NCBI GenBank assembly: GCA_938092135.1
Contig: CALLJL010000017.1
Coordinates: 126,259 to 183,707, forward strand
Source: an uncultured bacterium
GTDB taxonomy: Bacteria; Acidobacteriota; Aminicenantia; Aminicenantales; CALLJL01
Direction: 5' to 3'
DNA: 57,449 nucleotides
The notes beneath the pieces were generated by a model. That model was not told the origin of the DNA and made no database searches. It saw only the letters and a program-made list of their open reading frames with translations. The position numbers and the translations under genes are program-made. Below are positions 1-8,994 of the stretch, piece by piece; within the stretch, counting starts at the first letter, position 1, and each line of letters begins with the position of its first letter.

Positions 1-2
1 CG

Positions 3-299
3 ACTTGTCACTGTTTTGACATCAATGACGAAACAAAATCCCTGGCCCCTCTAAGGGGACGAAGAATAAGAACTTGGGATACCTGCCAGTTCCCCGATTT
101 TACCATGCATTCCTCAGGCCATAACCCCCGTCCGGATAGAGCTTCAAGGCTTCGGCAGCGACTGGCTCACAAATTTTTATATTTCATCCTTCTTTATGAT
201 CGCTTCCAATGTGTCGGTTGCGGTCGCTGTATCAGTCTCTGTCCGGTGGGTATCGACATCATAGAAGTTCTAACAAGGGCAAGAAATCATGGTAAATAA
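3..299 (+). CDS. 4Fe-4S dicluster protein, AsrA/sulfhydrogenase-beta-like (5' partial)
   Basis: The reading frame is open from the left window edge, so only the C-terminal ~98 residues are visible. They hold a CHCFD motif, a DTCQFPDFT...GHNPRP stretch and a CVGCGRCISLCPVGIDI motif, which is the C-terminal layout of the two-[4Fe-4S] proteins AsrA (anaerobic sulfite reductase subunit A) and HydB (sulfhydrogenase beta subunit). In these families the protein passes electrons between an FAD/NAD(P) subunit and a catalytic subunit. The stop overlaps the start of the next gene by 11 bases, so the two are translationally coupled. The Met at 105 is internal, not a start. Family assignment is fairly safe; the exact role depends on the unseen N-terminus. 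Confidence 0.8.
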   Translation, partial: TCHCFDINDETKSLAPLRGRRIRTWDTCQFPDFTMHSSGHNPRPDRASRLRQRLAHKFLYFILLYDRFQCVGCGRCISLCPVGIDIIEVLTRARNHGK

Positions 300-1113
300 T
301 GTCTATTTACCTCGAATTGGCGAAATAATTGAAATCAAGGATGAAGTTAAAGGAGCTCGGCCAATTAAAACCTTCAGAGTCAGGTTAACCGATGGACCTA
401 TTTTTTCCTTTCGTTGCGGTCAATGCGCTATGCTTTCTGTTTTTGGCAAGGGTGAATCGATGATTTCCATATCTTCCTCGCCTCTCGTGACCGATTATCT
501 TCAATTCAGCATTCTAAAAATGGGTCGGGTGACATCGGCCTTGCATGAAATGGAGCCAGGTAATCTGATTGGTGTTCGAGGGCCCTACGGCAATGGCTTT
601 CCCATTGAAAGCTGGAAAGGCAAAAATTTAATTTTTATTGGCGGCGGCATTGGTCTTGCGCCAATCTGGTCAGTGCTTCAAACAGCTTTACTTCAAAAAG
701 ATGATTATGGCGAGTTAATGCTTATTTATGGGGCCAGAACGTCCCAGGATCTTGTTTTTCGAAGTGAACTCCAGCAGCTCAAGAATCAAATACCGGTCCA
801 TCTTTCTATCGATGTGGCTGAACCAGGCTGGTCAGAATTTGTTGGTTTTGTGCCTCAGAACGTTCTGGATAAAAAACCCTCGCCTCAGAATGCTATTGCT
901 ATAACTTGCGGACCGCCCATTATGATCAAGTTTGTCATTAAGGCCCTCAAAGATCTTGGCTTCGAAGATGACCAGATTTACACAACAGTTGAAAATAAAA
1001 TGAAATGCGGAATTGGCAAATGCGGGCGGTGTAATATAGGTCATCATTATGTTTGTAAGGATGGCCCGGTCTATTCATGGGCACAACTTAAAGAACTGCC
1101 TCAGGAATTTTGA
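289..1113 (+). CDS. FAD/NAD(P)-binding oxidoreductase, HydG/AsrB-like
   Basis: A 274-residue ferredoxin-reductase-type protein. The N-terminal half is an FAD-binding beta barrel with the flavin motif MISISSSP. The middle is an NAD(P)-binding domain with GGGIGLAPIWSVL. The C-terminus carries a 2Fe-2S cysteine cluster (CGIGKCGRCNIG, then VCKDGPVY) as in the dihydroorotate dehydrogenase electron-transfer subunit, HydG and AsrB. Such subunits collect electrons from NAD(P)H or deliver them to NAD(P)+. It overlaps the upstream Fe-S gene and lies 27 bases before the next Fe-S gene. Its likely job here is to connect the NAD(P)H pool with the fumarate-reductase-type flavoprotein two genes downstream (inference from gene order). 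Confidence 0.85.
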   Translation: MVNNVYLPRIGEIIEIKDEVKGARPIKTFRVRLTDGPIFSFRCGQCAMLSVFGKGESMISISSSPLVTDYLQFSILKMGRVTSALHEMEPGNLIGVRGPYGNGFPIESWKGKNLIFIGGGIGLAPIWSVLQTALLQKDDYGELMLIYGARTSQDLVFRSELQQLKNQIPVHLSIDVAEPGWSEFVGFVPQNVLDKKPSPQNAIAITCGPPIMIKFVIKALKDLGFEDDQIYTTVENKMKCGIGKCGRCNIGHHYVCKDGPVYSWAQLKELPQEF

Positions 1114-1140
1114 GACATGAAGTCAAAAAGGAGAGAAACT

Positions 1141-1929
1141 ATGAAGCCAAAAAAAACAAAGAAAAAGATTAAAAATAATCCTCAATTAGCCACGGAAGTA
1201 GCTCCAAGGGTTGAAGTCATCGAAAGAGAAGTTCCGATCGCTGTGCCCAGAAAAATGGTTACCGTTTATATCATGGGTAAAGCTTACAAAGTGCCAGCGG
1301 AATCTACCATAATGGGCGCGATTGAATATGCTGGCTATCAGATCAAAAGAGGTGCTGGATGCCGCGAAGGCTTTTGTGGGGCTTGTGCCACCGTGTACCG
1401 ACTCCCCGGAGATTTCAAAATTTATACCGGCTTAGCCTGTACTACCCTTGTTCAGGATGGCATGTGGCTATCGCAGCTGCCCGCAATTCCAGCTCATAAG
1501 CCCGTTTATGACATTGAAAAACTCAAGCCAGATATTACTGCTTTTCAGCAGCTATACCCTGAAATATTCCGTTGCGTTGCCTGCAATACCTGTACAAAAG
1601 CCTGCCCCCAAAACCTTCAGGTCATGGATTATATTCAAGCAGCGATTAGAGGAGATATTGAAAAGGTTATGGATCTTTCCTTTGATTGTCTCTGCTGCGG
1701 ACTCTGCTCAATTCGCTGTCCGGCCGAAATAGTTCATTATAACGTGGGTATACTAGCCAAACGTCTTTATGGTCGTTATCTTGCTCCCCGGAGCCAAGAG
1801 CTTGAGCTCCGGCTTCAGGAAATCCGTTCTGGAAAATATGATCAGGAATATAAAAAATTGATGAAAATGTCGCGAGAAGAATTGGAAAAACTTTATTACG
1901 CCCGCGACATTGAAGAAGAAAAGGAGTGA
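1141..1929 (+). CDS. Fumarate reductase/succinate dehydrogenase iron-sulfur protein (SdhB/FrdB/TfrB-N type)
   Basis: I place the start at the ATG at 1141 because AAGGAGAG lies just upstream; the in-frame ATG at 1117 has no ribosome site. The 262-residue product begins with a ~30-residue Lys-rich tail, then a 2Fe-2S domain (GCREGFCGACATV, distal Cys in LACTTL), then two ferredoxin motifs CVACNTCTKACP and CLCCGLCSIRCP. This matches the iron-sulfur subunits of fumarate reductase and succinate dehydrogenase. It lacks the C-terminal CCG domains of methanogen TfrB and ends in a charged helix. There is no membrane segment, and no anchor subunit follows, so the complex is probably soluble. The flavoprotein gene begins 3 bases after its stop. 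Confidence 0.85.
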   Translation: MKPKKTKKKIKNNPQLATEVAPRVEVIEREVPIAVPRKMVTVYIMGKAYKVPAESTIMGAIEYAGYQIKRGAGCREGFCGACATVYRLPGDFKIYTGLACTTLVQDGMWLSQLPAIPAHKPVYDIEKLKPDITAFQQLYPEIFRCVACNTCTKACPQNLQVMDYIQAAIRGDIEKVMDLSFDCLCCGLCSIRCPAEIVHYNVGILAKRLYGRYLAPRSQELELRLQEIRSGKYDQEYKKLMKMSREELEKLYYARDIEEEKE

Positions 1930-1932
1930 GCC

Positions 1933-3600
1933 ATGTATCCTGAATATATGAGAGCTTCGTTAAAAAAAGTGGAAGAAACAAGGCCAAGGCGATTTGAACT
2001 GCAAAAGTCGGGTAAACCGGTTTTTCCACCCATGACGGCCAAAGAAAGAGAGGAGGTTCTTAAGAAATTTCACCCCGACTATCGACCTGATGCTCGTCGC
2101 CCGGTTAGAATCGGGCCGAATAAGGGCGAAATGATGACCAGGGAAGTGGCTGATTTGCTCGAATCTTATAGCCGGATAGATCCAACTAAGTTTGACTTGA
2201 CTAGACCTGATTTTGAAACCGATATTTTAATTATTGGAGGTGGCGGGGCTGGATGTGCAGCCGCCATTATCGCTCGCCAGCATGGGGCTAAATCAATTAT
2301 TTCCACCAAGTTACGGCTCGGTGACGCTAATTCCATGATGTCCCAAGGGGGAATGCAGGCGGCAGTAACCCCTCAAGATTCGCCCACTCGCCATTATCTC
2401 GATGCTATCGGTGGTGGTCATTTTGACAATAAGCCTGAGCTTGTTAGAGCTTTGACCGAAGATGGACCAGAAGTGGTTAAATGGCTTGAAGATCTCGGCG
2501 TTATCTGGGATAAGCGACCTGATGGCAATAATTATGTTCTCCATGGGGGAGGAACTTCCCGCAGAAGAATGCACTCCTGCCGTGACTACACCGGGGCTAT
2601 CATTATGCGGACTTTAATGGATGAAGTCCGCAATCATCCTGAAGACATAACTGTTCTTGAATTTATGCCGACTGTTGAGCTTATTCTCGACCATCATGGC
2701 CGCTGTGCTGGAGGGATTCTTTACAATTTAGAAACTGAAGAATATTTTGTGGTTAAGGCTAAAGCAACAATAATTGCTACTGGCGGTTTTGGTCGTCTCC
2801 ATATCCGCGGCTTTGACACAACGAATCATTATGGAGCCACTGGAGATGGCCTGGTCATTGCCTATCGAGCTGGAGCCAAGCTTCTTTATATGGATTCAGT
2901 TCAATATCATCCTACTGGGGCTGTCTTCCCTGAACAAATCGCTGGCTTTCTTATAACTGAAAAAATTAGAGGAGCTGGAGGTCAGCCCGTCAATCGCCAC
3001 GGAGAGCTCTTTGTTTTTCCCAAGGAGCCAAGAGATGTAGAAAGTGCCGCTATTATCAGGGAATGTCTTGAAAGGAAAAATGGAATCGAAACCCCCAGTG
3101 GCCGGGTTGGAGTCTGGCTCGATTCACCCCTGATTGAAATGCTCCATGGAGAAGGCTACATCGCCAAAAATTTCCCGGCAATGTACCGACAATTTATTCG
3201 CTATGGCATTGATATAACTAAGGAACCTATGCTTACCTACCCCTCCCTTCATTATCAAAATGGGGGAATTGAAATAAACGAAAGATGTGAAACCAATATT
3301 CCAGGTCTTTACGTGGCTGGCGAAGCCTCGGGTGGGGTTCATGGCCGAAATCGACTCATGGGCAATTCAGTACTTGATTATAATGTCTTTGGCCGCCGAG
3401 CTGGTAGATATGCAGCCGAGTATGCCAAGAACGTTAAATTGGGCCGGCTGACCCTTGATCATGTCCTTGAATTTGAAAGGGAACTCAAAAAGGCCGGTAT
3501 AAGAACAAACCGAATTGCCCCCATTCTTCTTCCCTTATATACTCCCGAGGAAGTAAGAAAGCGACAGCTCACAGCTCGTTACGAAGGTACATTACGTTAA
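1933..3600 (+). CDS. Fumarate reductase/succinate dehydrogenase flavoprotein
   Basis: 555 residues. The FAD Rossmann motif GGGGAG is at about 102-107, so there is an N-terminal extension of ~95 residues not usual in SdhA/FrdA. Substrate-site motifs are present: QYHPTGA, TEKIRGAGG, PRDVESAAI, YPSLHYQNGGIEIN and NRLMGNSVLDYNVFGRRAG. At the position where FrdA/SdhA carry the His that binds FAD covalently (SHTVAAQGG) this protein has Asn133 in ANSMMSQGG, so FAD is probably non-covalent, as in soluble fumarate reductases and L-aspartate oxidase. The fused neighbours (2Fe-2S/4Fe-4S protein, NAD(P) reductase) argue for a fumarate-reducing soluble complex; a quinone-linked succinate dehydrogenase is less likely without an anchor. 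Direction of catalysis is inferred. Confidence 0.85.
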   Translation: MYPEYMRASLKKVEETRPRRFELQKSGKPVFPPMTAKEREEVLKKFHPDYRPDARRPVRIGPNKGEMMTREVADLLESYSRIDPTKFDLTRPDFETDILIIGGGGAGCAAAIIARQHGAKSIISTKLRLGDANSMMSQGGMQAAVTPQDSPTRHYLDAIGGGHFDNKPELVRALTEDGPEVVKWLEDLGVIWDKRPDGNNYVLHGGGTSRRRMHSCRDYTGAIIMRTLMDEVRNHPEDITVLEFMPTVELILDHHGRCAGGILYNLETEEYFVVKAKATIIATGGFGRLHIRGFDTTNHYGATGDGLVIAYRAGAKLLYMDSVQYHPTGAVFPEQIAGFLITEKIRGAGGQPVNRHGELFVFPKEPRDVESAAIIRECLERKNGIETPSGRVGVWLDSPLIEMLHGEGYIAKNFPAMYRQFIRYGIDITKEPMLTYPSLHYQNGGIEINERCETNIPGLYVAGEASGGVHGRNRLMGNSVLDYNVFGRRAGRYAAEYAKNVKLGRLTLDHVLEFERELKKAGIRTNRIAPILLPLYTPEEVRKRQLTARYEGTLR

Positions 3601-3916
3601 CTTTTCTCTGTTGATTGAAGTCTTTTTAGCATAGCTTAATTACAACTAATTTTGAATTTAACAAAAAATAATTCTCCCTTTTTAATTTAAGCCTTTCTTT
3701 TTCCCAACGATAGTAGATAAATAAACCTCAAAAAAGGCGAAGATTAGCCAAAAAAGATAATTTTCATCATCTTTTAAGGTGAGGATAAAGGATCAAATAT
3801 CACCCCCTATTTCATCGATAAAGACTATTAACAGGAAATAATCCTATTTCAGAAAATAAAGAAAAGAATAAATTTAGGTCAACTGGAACGACTAAATAAG
3901 GGAAGGGATAAAGGCA
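3601..3916. other. Intergenic gap, AT-rich, no gene seen
   Basis: A 316-bp AT-rich gap between the redox operon and the signalling cassette. I see no reading frame of note and no GC-rich terminator. A weak AT-only inverted repeat (AAAAGAT at 3752-3758 and ATCTTTT at 3769-3775) is present. The promoter of the response-regulator operon must lie here, but I could not pick convincing -35/-10 boxes. Confidence 0.5.
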
Positions 3917-4861
3917 ATGCGGGTCCTAGTGGCTGATGACGATCTTATCAGCCTCCTGGCTCTCGAAAAGTGTCTTGTTGAGCTCGGGTATGAAGTCGTT
4001 ACTGCCAGGAGTGGCTCAGAAGCCTGGGAAAAGCTTGTTGAAGATCCCACTATTCAAATCATTATTATTGATTGGATGATGCCAGAAATGGACGGCCTTA
4101 CTCTAGCTAAAAAGATAAAATCTGAGCTTACTGACGAAAAACATTTACCTTGCCATATCATCATCCTTTCCGGAACTGATGGCTATGAAGAAATTATCAG
4201 GGGTTTAAGCTCAGGGGCTGATGATTATATGGTTAAGCCTTATAGCTTTAATGAATTAAGAATTCGGGTAAAAAGAGCTGAAAGAATGCTTCAACAAGAG
4301 GAAGAAAGACGCAGGCTCATAAGTCTTGATCCCATAACCCTTTTTTGGACCAGGAAAAAAATAATTGAATTCTTAGAGGAAGAGCTGGCCCGCGGACTGC
4401 GCAATTTTCATCCAACGGGTTCTCTGCTTATTTCCCCTATCATTCCCCACCCTCTTCCACCGGAATGCTCTTCTTCTAAACTCGAGAAAGATCTTCTTGT
4501 GGCATTAAGTTCTCAGCTTAAGCAGAAAATAAGATGTTACGATAAGGCTGGAAGATTTGGTCGACGGGAAATAATGGTCATCCTTCCCCAGACATCTTCT
4601 AAAGATATAAGAAGCATAGCCCAAAGGCTGAATGAATCCATTATTCTCGATTCCGTCTATTCAGCTTATTCTTTGCCCTCTCATCGAATTGCCATTGGGG
4701 GAGTTTCTTCCGATATCTTTCTTCATCCATCAACTGAAGCCATCGTTTCAGCATGTAAAAAGGCGCTAGGCATTGCCCTTCATCTTCGACATCCTGATTC
4801 TGTACATATAATTGATAAAAAAGAGGTAATTTACCATGAGCGAAGAACAAATAACCGCTGA
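3917..4861 (+). CDS. Response regulator with degenerate GGDEF domain
   Basis: 314 residues. The N-terminal REC domain (about 1-120) has the acidic pair ADDD, phospho-acceptor Asp52 ([11 protein letters not shown]) and the conserved Lys in MVKPYS. The C-terminal half has the fold signature of a GGDEF domain but is clearly inactive: the DPLTGLxNRR-type motif reads [11 protein letters not shown], the metal-binding IDxDxFK motif is replaced by SPIIPHP, and GGDEF itself is GRREI (215-219). The inhibitory c-di-GMP site RxxD is kept as RCYD at 206-209, five residues before GRREI. It may therefore sense c-di-GMP while making none. The start follows GGAAGGGA. Its 3' end overlaps the kinase gene by 26 bases. 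Confidence 0.88.
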   Translation: MRVLVADDDLISLLALEKCLVELGYEVVTARSGSEAWEKLVEDPTIQIIIIDWMMPEMDGLTLAKKIKSELTDEKHLPCHIIILSGTDGYEEIIRGLSSGADDYMVKPYSFNELRIRVKRAERMLQQEEERRRLISLDPITLFWTRKKIIEFLEEELARGLRNFHPTGSLLISPIIPHPLPPECSSSKLEKDLLVALSSQLKQKIRCYDKAGRFGRREIMVILPQTSSKDIRSIAQRLNESIILDSVYSAYSLPSHRIAIGGVSSDIFLHPSTEAIVSACKKALGIALHLRHPDSVHIIDKKEVIYHERRTNNR

Positions 4862-7622
4862 TCTTCTCAACGCTATTGTTCGCGAACTTAACAAGAAATC
4901 TATGCGGGAAAATAAGGAGGAAAGCCTTTGGCTGGAGAATAAGATTTTCGACCTTTTGCCCATTCCCATGATCCTAGCTGACAGACAGGGCAAAATTATT
5001 GAAGTCAATAAAGCCTTCACTCAGTTTCTCGGTTATTCCCCGGAGCAAGCAAAAAACGAATATCTTGACTCTTTAGCTATTCCCGATGAGCTCAAAAAAG
5101 ATTCTCTCGCCATGATGGCCCTCGCCCTCCGCGGGGAAAGGGTTGTCCAGGAAATAAGATGCCTCGACAACGAAGGACATTCCTTCCCCGTCTCTTTAAT
5201 CCTGACCCCCATTTTTAGGGAAAATCAGATCGAAGCTGTTTTAGCTACTTATCTTGATTTATCGCCTCTCTATGACCTAAGAGAAAAGTTAAAAGTTGCC
5301 GAAAAGAGATTCCAAGATTTTGCTCAGGTTACAAACGATTTAATCTGGGAAGTCAATGAAAATTTTGAATTTACCTTTGTTTCCGGGCGGATTGTTTCCC
5401 TTTTAGGCTACGAGCCTGAAAAAATCGTTGGGCAAAGCCTCTTTAACTTGATTGAAGAGAGCGAAATTCAAAAAATCAAGTCCATTCTTATTTCCCTAAA
5501 AGCTAAAGCTCAGCCAATTGTAGATCTAGAGTGCTGGTTCGAATCAAAATCACGGGAAAGATGTCTCCTCCTCCTTAATGCTATCCCTATAAAGGACAAA
5601 AAAGGTCTTTTCTGCGGCTATCTGGGGAGCGGCCGCGACATTACTTCTCGCAGCTTAGCTGAAGAAAGGCTGCAAAAGGAAATGACCAAGTTTGCGGCCA
5701 TGATTGAGGGTATGCAAGAAGGCATTTTGTTGGTTGATGAAAAAAATATCATAATTGAAGTCAATAATTACTTTTTGAAGCTTTTGGGGAAAGAAAGAAG
5801 TTCGGTGGTCGGGCTCAATCTCTTTGAGCTCGAGTCCTTAGCTCGGCAAATTGATTTTGAACAACTGCTTTCTCTTTTCAAAAACAATCCCAACAGCCCT
5901 GCTCAATCCCTTGAAAGAAGTCTTTTCGGTTTCGAAATGATTGTTCGCCTGCAGCCAATTTATTACCAGAATATTTACGATGGCCTTATTATTAACTTAA
6001 TCGATGTCAGCGAGCTGGTTAAAGCTCGAAATCAGGCCTTGGCTGCTGAAAAAATCAAAGGTGAATTTCTAGCCAATATTTCCCATGAAATAAGAACTCC
6101 CCTCAATGGAATTCTGGGCATGGTTAATCTCTTTCTTGACACTGAATTAACCCCCGAACAAAAAGAATATCTTAAGGGAATCAAAAATTCAGCTGAATCG
6201 CTCCTCGATGTTATTCAGGATATTCTTGATTTCTCCAAAATTGAAAAAAAACAAATTGTTCTGGAGAAAACAAATTTCAATCTAATAGATTTAATCTATG
6301 AAGCAATAGCCCCAATGACCCTTGAAGCCCATAAAAAGAAACTTGAGCTTATTTGCGATTTACCTCCTTCCCTTCCCTTTTATGTTCAAGGAGATAGCGG
6401 TCGCTTGAGACAAATCTTGATTAACCTCATCAGCAATGCGGTTAAATTCACCGAGAAAGGCGAAGTCACCTTAAGTGTCAATCTGGAAAAAGAGGAAGAA
6501 GGTTCTGGCCTCTTTCACTTTATTGTTGCGGATACAGGCATTGGCATTCCCAAGGAAAAACAGGAGATTATTTTTAAAGCCTTTACCCAGGCTGATGGTT
6601 CAATGACTAGAAAATATGGAGGAACAGGTCTCGGTCTAGCCATAACTCATGAGCTGGTTACGGCTCTTCAAGGTCGAATCTGGGTGGAAAGTGAACCTGG
6701 AGAAGGAAGCCGCTTCCATGTGGAGATCAAATTAGATCTAACACCTGGGCCCGAGGAGAAGAAAGCGGAAGAAAAAGAAGCCCTAGACTTCTTGGCGCAA
6801 ACTACGGCCCTTATCATTGATGATAATTCCTCTTCGCGCCGGATAATCCGCAACTGGCTCAATTTCTGGGGTATCAAAACAGAAGAAATTGACAGTGGCG
6901 AAGACGCCATTGTGCTTATTGAAAGAAGCCTTCAGCTTGGCACGCCCTTTAATTTTATTTTAGTTGATTCTTTTTTACCAGGAACGGGTGCTTTCTTTCT
7001 TCAGGATTTTCTGAAACAAGAAAAGGATCTGACTAGAAGAACCATTATCATGCTGGCTTCGCCCGATCACAAAGCCGATATCTCCCTCTGGCAAAAAGCT
7101 GGAATTAGAGCTTTCTTGACTAAGCCAATAAAGCCTCAGGAGCTTCAAGATTGTCTTCTTTTTGTTTTAGGGAAAAAATCGCTTAAAATCATGGAAGAAT
7201 ATGCTCCTCCCAAAGAAGAACCAGAGAAAGATAAATACAGAATTCTTTTGGCTGAGGACAATTTAGTTAATCAAAAGGTAGCCTGTTTTATTCTGGAACG
7301 TCATGGCCACGAAGTGGTAGCAGTTAAGGATGGTTTGGAAGTCCTGGAAGCTTTAGAAAAGGGGGTTTTTGATCTTGTTCTTATGGATGTTCAGATGCCG
7401 AGAATGGATGGGTTTTCGGCCACCCGGGAAATAAGAAAAAAAGAAAAGAGCACAAAGGCTCATCTTCCCATTGTGGCCATGACCGCTCACGCCTTAAAGG
7501 GAGATAGGGAAAAATGCTTGGCTGCAGGCATGGATGATTATGTAGCCAAACCCCTGAGGGCTGATGAATTATTAAAAGTCATCGAAAAGACAATAAATAG
7601 ATTCAAGAAGAAAAAATATTAA
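4836..7622 (+). CDS. Cytoplasmic hybrid histidine kinase (PAS x3, HisKA, HATPase, REC x2)
   Basis: 928 residues with no membrane segment, so it senses a cytoplasmic signal. Three PAS-type domains lie at roughly 32-150, 160-285 and 290-395. HisKA has the phosphorylatable His417 ([11 protein letters not shown]). The ATPase domain shows the N box [20 protein letters not shown] and [10 protein letters not shown]. Two receiver domains follow: REC1 with Asp711 ([10 protein letters not shown]) and REC2 with Asp851 ([13 protein letters not shown]); both keep the Lys-Pro motif near the end. There is no C-terminal HPt domain; a separate HPt protein is encoded two genes on, so a His-Asp-His-Asp relay to the neighbouring REC proteins is the natural reading. 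Confidence 0.92.
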   Translation: MSEEQITADLLNAIVRELNKKSMRENKEESLWLENKIFDLLPIPMILADRQGKIIEVNKAFTQFLGYSPEQAKNEYLDSLAIPDELKKDSLAMMALALRGERVVQEIRCLDNEGHSFPVSLILTPIFRENQIEAVLATYLDLSPLYDLREKLKVAEKRFQDFAQVTNDLIWEVNENFEFTFVSGRIVSLLGYEPEKIVGQSLFNLIEESEIQKIKSILISLKAKAQPIVDLECWFESKSRERCLLLLNAIPIKDKKGLFCGYLGSGRDITSRSLAEERLQKEMTKFAAMIEGMQEGILLVDEKNIIIEVNNYFLKLLGKERSSVVGLNLFELESLARQIDFEQLLSLFKNNPNSPAQSLERSLFGFEMIVRLQPIYYQNIYDGLIINLIDVSELVKARNQALAAEKIKGEFLANISHEIRTPLNGILGMVNLFLDTELTPEQKEYLKGIKNSAESLLDVIQDILDFSKIEKKQIVLEKTNFNLIDLIYEAIAPMTLEAHKKKLELICDLPPSLPFYVQGDSGRLRQILINLISNAVKFTEKGEVTLSVNLEKEEEGSGLFHFIVADTGIGIPKEKQEIIFKAFTQADGSMTRKYGGTGLGLAITHELVTALQGRIWVESEPGEGSRFHVEIKLDLTPGPEEKKAEEKEALDFLAQTTALIIDDNSSSRRIIRNWLNFWGIKTEEIDSGEDAIVLIERSLQLGTPFNFILVDSFLPGTGAFFLQDFLKQEKDLTRRTIIMLASPDHKADISLWQKAGIRAFLTKPIKPQELQDCLLFVLGKKSLKIMEEYAPPKEEPEKDKYRILLAEDNLVNQKVACFILERHGHEVVAVKDGLEVLEALEKGVFDLVLMDVQMPRMDGFSATREIRKKEKSTKAHLPIVAMTAHALKGDREKCLAAGMDDYVAKPLRADELLKVIEKTINRFKKKKY

Positions 7623-7623
7623 A

Positions 7624-8556
7624 ATGATCAATTCGCCAATAAAAATTCTTATTGTCGAAGATGATCGGATCTCGGCTCGAATTCTCGAGCACCATATAAA
7701 GGAATGGGGTTATGAAACTCTTCTTGTTTATGACGGCGAAAAGGCCTGGCAGATCTTTGAAACTGATCCACCAGAAATGGCCCTTCTTGATTGGATGATT
7801 CCAGGAATTAATGGCCTTGAACTCTGTCGCCGAGTTCGCCTTAAAACCAAAACAAAAGAAAGCGATTACATTTATATCATCTTGCTTACAGCCAGAGATG
7901 AAAGATCGGATCTAATTCAGGGGCTTAATGCCGGCGCTGATGATTATGTCACCAAACCCTTTGACCTTCTAGAATTGAAAGCAAGGCTAAATACAGGTCG
8001 CCGAATCATTGAACTTCAACGATTGCTCAAAAAAGAGGCTACATTTGATTGGCTAACAGGATTGCTTAATCGGCGATCTATCCTCGAACAGGCAGAGAAA
8101 GAATATTTACGCTCAAAAAGGGAAAACAAGCCTTTAGGTCTAATCTTAATTGATATCGATGATTTTAAAAAAATCAATGATTCCTTTGGTCATTATGGGG
8201 GAGACGTAATCCTAGCTGAAGTCAGTCATCGTTTACAAAAAAAGATCAGAGCTTATGACAAAATAGGTCGGTATGGTGGCGATGAAATTTTGGTTATTGT
8301 TCCCAACTGTAATCATGCTGAATTGGAAAAAATTGCCGATCGCTTGCGCCATTCTATTCAAGCTAAACCAATTATTTTTAATAACCAGTCATTGACAATA
8401 ACTATTTCAGCTGGTGGCGTATCTAATGAAAACAATTCCCCTTTTTCCATAGCTGAGCTTATTAATTTTTGCGATCATGCTCTCTTCCAAGCAAAGAAAT
8501 TGGGTCGAAATCGAACTTTTATTATAGAGTCAATAATTTTAAACGAAAGGAGATAG
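7624..8556 (+). CDS. Response regulator diguanylate cyclase (REC-GGDEF)
   Basis: 310 residues. REC domain (1-125) with phospho-acceptor Asp56 (ALLDWMIPGINGLE) and YVTKPFD. GGDEF domain (about 140-305) with DWLTGLLNRRS, LIDIDDFKKINDSFGH and the signature GGDEI at 218-222. The catalytic GGDE core is intact; the last residue is Ile instead of Phe. The product-inhibition site RxxD is RAYD at 209-212. The predicted reaction is 2 GTP to c-di-GMP, with activity controlled by phosphorylation of the REC domain. It starts two bases after the kinase stop and is followed directly by the HPt gene, so it is the likely output of the relay. Confidence 0.92.
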   Translation: MINSPIKILIVEDDRISARILEHHIKEWGYETLLVYDGEKAWQIFETDPPEMALLDWMIPGINGLELCRRVRLKTKTKESDYIYIILLTARDERSDLIQGLNAGADDYVTKPFDLLELKARLNTGRRIIELQRLLKKEATFDWLTGLLNRRSILEQAEKEYLRSKRENKPLGLILIDIDDFKKINDSFGHYGGDVILAEVSHRLQKKIRAYDKIGRYGGDEILVIVPNCNHAELEKIADRLRHSIQAKPIIFNNQSLTITISAGGVSNENNSPFSIAELINFCDHALFQAKKLGRNRTFIIESIILNERR

Positions 8557-8558
8557 TT

Positions 8559-8930
8559 ATGGCCCAAAGTAAAGAATCGGTGGCCCAAGAAATAATTGAT
8601 CTGCCAACTGTTCTTGAAAGAATAGGAGGCGATGAAATTTTCCTCCAGGAGCTAATTCAGATTTTTATAGAAGAATACAATTTAAAATTGGCTCGCCTCG
8701 AAAAGGCCGTTGAGGAAAATGATTTTCAGTCAATTCAAGAAATAGCTCATAATCTTAAAGGATCTTCGGCTAATCTTAGCCTCCCTGAGCTGCAAAAAAC
8801 TGCCTATGCCCTCGAAACTTGCGGAAGGCAAGCCGACAAACAAGGTTGTCAACAAAATCTTGTCCGGTTAAAAAGAGCTTTTGAAAAATTGATTAATCAG
8901 GTAAAACAATTGGGCTGGATAAACGAATAA
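8559..8930 (+). CDS. Histidine phosphotransfer (HPt) protein
   Basis: The start at 8559 is set by AAAGGAG eight bases upstream and by the end of the cyclase gene at 8556; a longer frame reading back inside the cyclase gene is spurious. The 123-residue protein is a four-helix HPt domain with the phospho-accepting His64 in IAHNLKGSSANLS. HPt proteins shuttle phosphate between the receiver domain of a hybrid kinase and a separate response regulator. Here it would link REC1 or REC2 of the kinase at 4836 to the cyclase at 7624 and/or the regulator at 3917. Confidence 0.9.
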   Translation: MAQSKESVAQEIIDLPTVLERIGGDEIFLQELIQIFIEEYNLKLARLEKAVEENDFQSIQEIAHNLKGSSANLSLPELQKTAYALETCGRQADKQGCQQNLVRLKRAFEKLINQVKQLGWINE

Positions 8931-8994
8931 TTTTCTTTGACAACCTCAATGATTTAGAATAAAAAAGATAAAGGAAAGCGAAAAGGGCTAAAAT

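Noticed and set aside
1117..1140. Earlier ATG for the Fe-S protein gene
   Set aside because: The ATG at 1117 has no ribosome site, whereas AAGGAGAG correctly precedes the ATG at 1141.
3752..3775. Terminator after the fumarate reductase operon
   Set aside because: A 7-bp stem of almost pure A-T, far from the stop codon; too weak to act as an intrinsic terminator.
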